Origin: Chloroflexota bacterium
GTDB taxonomy: Bacteria > Chloroflexota > Limnocylindria > Limnocylindrales > Limnocylindraceae
Assembly (NCBI GenBank): GCA_016463555.1
Contig: JAEMRB010000069.1
Span: 1 to 5,527 of the forward strand
Length of the DNA stretch: 5,527 nt
Direction: 5' to 3'
The first letter of the stretch is position 1; each line of letters opens with the position of its first letter. Positions 5,407-5,527 of this stretch are shown here, one piece after another. The notes below the pieces were generated by a model. It saw only the letters and a list, made by a program, of their open reading frames with translations, searched no databases and was not told the origin of the DNA. The position numbers were made by a program, and so were the translations under genes.

Positions 5407-5527
5407 CCGCGAAGGGGTTCAGCGGATCGATTGACGCCCTTATCGCAGCTGCGCAACGTGCCGATGCGAGCCTAGATCCAACGAACGGCATCACCATCGT
5501 TGCGCTCAGTCAGTGCGGTGCCGTTGC
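5403..5527 (+). CDS. Partial gene of unknown function, 5' end only (cut by window end)
   Basis: A GTG overlapping the foldase TGA (GTGA) opens a frame of 41 complete codons with no stop before the window ends. It is the only ATG/GTG/TTG codon in this frame after the upstream in-frame stop at 5361-5363, so if the frame is coding the start is fixed. About 26 of the 41 third positions are G or C, in line with a coding frame here. The Shine-Dalgarno-like AGGAGG at 5378-5383 is far away (19 nt), which suggests translational coupling to the foldase. The peptide begins VTAKGFSGSIDALIAAAQRA and later has GITIVALSQCGAVA, a possible first beta strand of an alpha/beta domain. A MazG/tetrapyrrole-methylase-like protein, which often follows such foldases, is conceivable but unproven. 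Confidence 0.6.
   Translation, partial: MTAKGFSGSIDALIAAAQRADASLDPTNGITIVALSQCGAV

Noticed and set aside
1..5527. CRISPR array, insertion sequence, tRNA/rRNA gene or attachment site
   Set aside because: No direct repeat with regular spacing, transposase-like coding sequence, terminal inverted repeat pair or cloverleaf-like sequence was noticed. Almost every base lies in a recognised gene.

Overview
The window is a densely packed piece of a GC-rich (roughly 60% by eye) bacterial chromosome carrying five complete genes and the start of a sixth, nearly all concerned with the cell envelope. No RNA genes, mobile elements, CRISPR arrays or long gene-free stretches are visible. The longest non-coding gap is the 74 bp between two divergent genes. 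Gene borders are very tight: a 6-nt gap, directly abutting stop and start codons, a 4-nt overlap and a 44-nt convergent overlap. This, with high GC, MreB/MreC and a TM-anchored parvulin foldase, fits a streamlined, possibly freshwater, bacterium such as a Limnocylindria-type Chloroflexota or an actinobacterium. That placement is an inference from style and gene content, and no marker gene here fixes it.

Region 1 (31-1965, + strand) is mreB followed by mreC, the cytoskeletal filament and periplasmic scaffold of the elongasome that places lateral cell-wall synthesis. The usual third gene, mreD, does not follow. Instead mreC runs tail-to-tail into region 2.

Region 2 (1922-3592, - strand) is a two-gene ABC-2 exporter operon, permease then ATPase, of the Wzm/Wzt or TagG/TagH type that moves lipid-linked surface polysaccharides or teichoic-acid-like polymers across the cytoplasmic membrane. 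The ATPase lacks the C-terminal carbohydrate-binding domain found in some Wzt proteins and ends in a short basic tail encoded antisense to the end of mreC.

Region 3 (3667-5527, + strand) is divergent from the exporter. It starts with a membrane-anchored foldase of the SurA/PrsA/parvulin type, which has one canonical parvulin domain, one degenerate copy and a possible third half-copy. A coupled GTG-start gene of unrecognised function follows and is cut by the window end.

The genes share a plausible theme: MreBC organises wall growth, the ABC pair exports an envelope polymer, and the foldase helps exported proteins fold outside the membrane. The start regions also show a pattern. The two genes that appear to open transcription units with almost no leader (mreB and the permease) share the string GGGTGCTA followed by a TANNNT-like -10 six to nine bases before the ATG, suggesting leaderless transcripts. 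Two of the downstream genes (mreC and the ATPase) and the foldase gene have Shine-Dalgarno-like sequences instead, while the last gene has none at a good distance.
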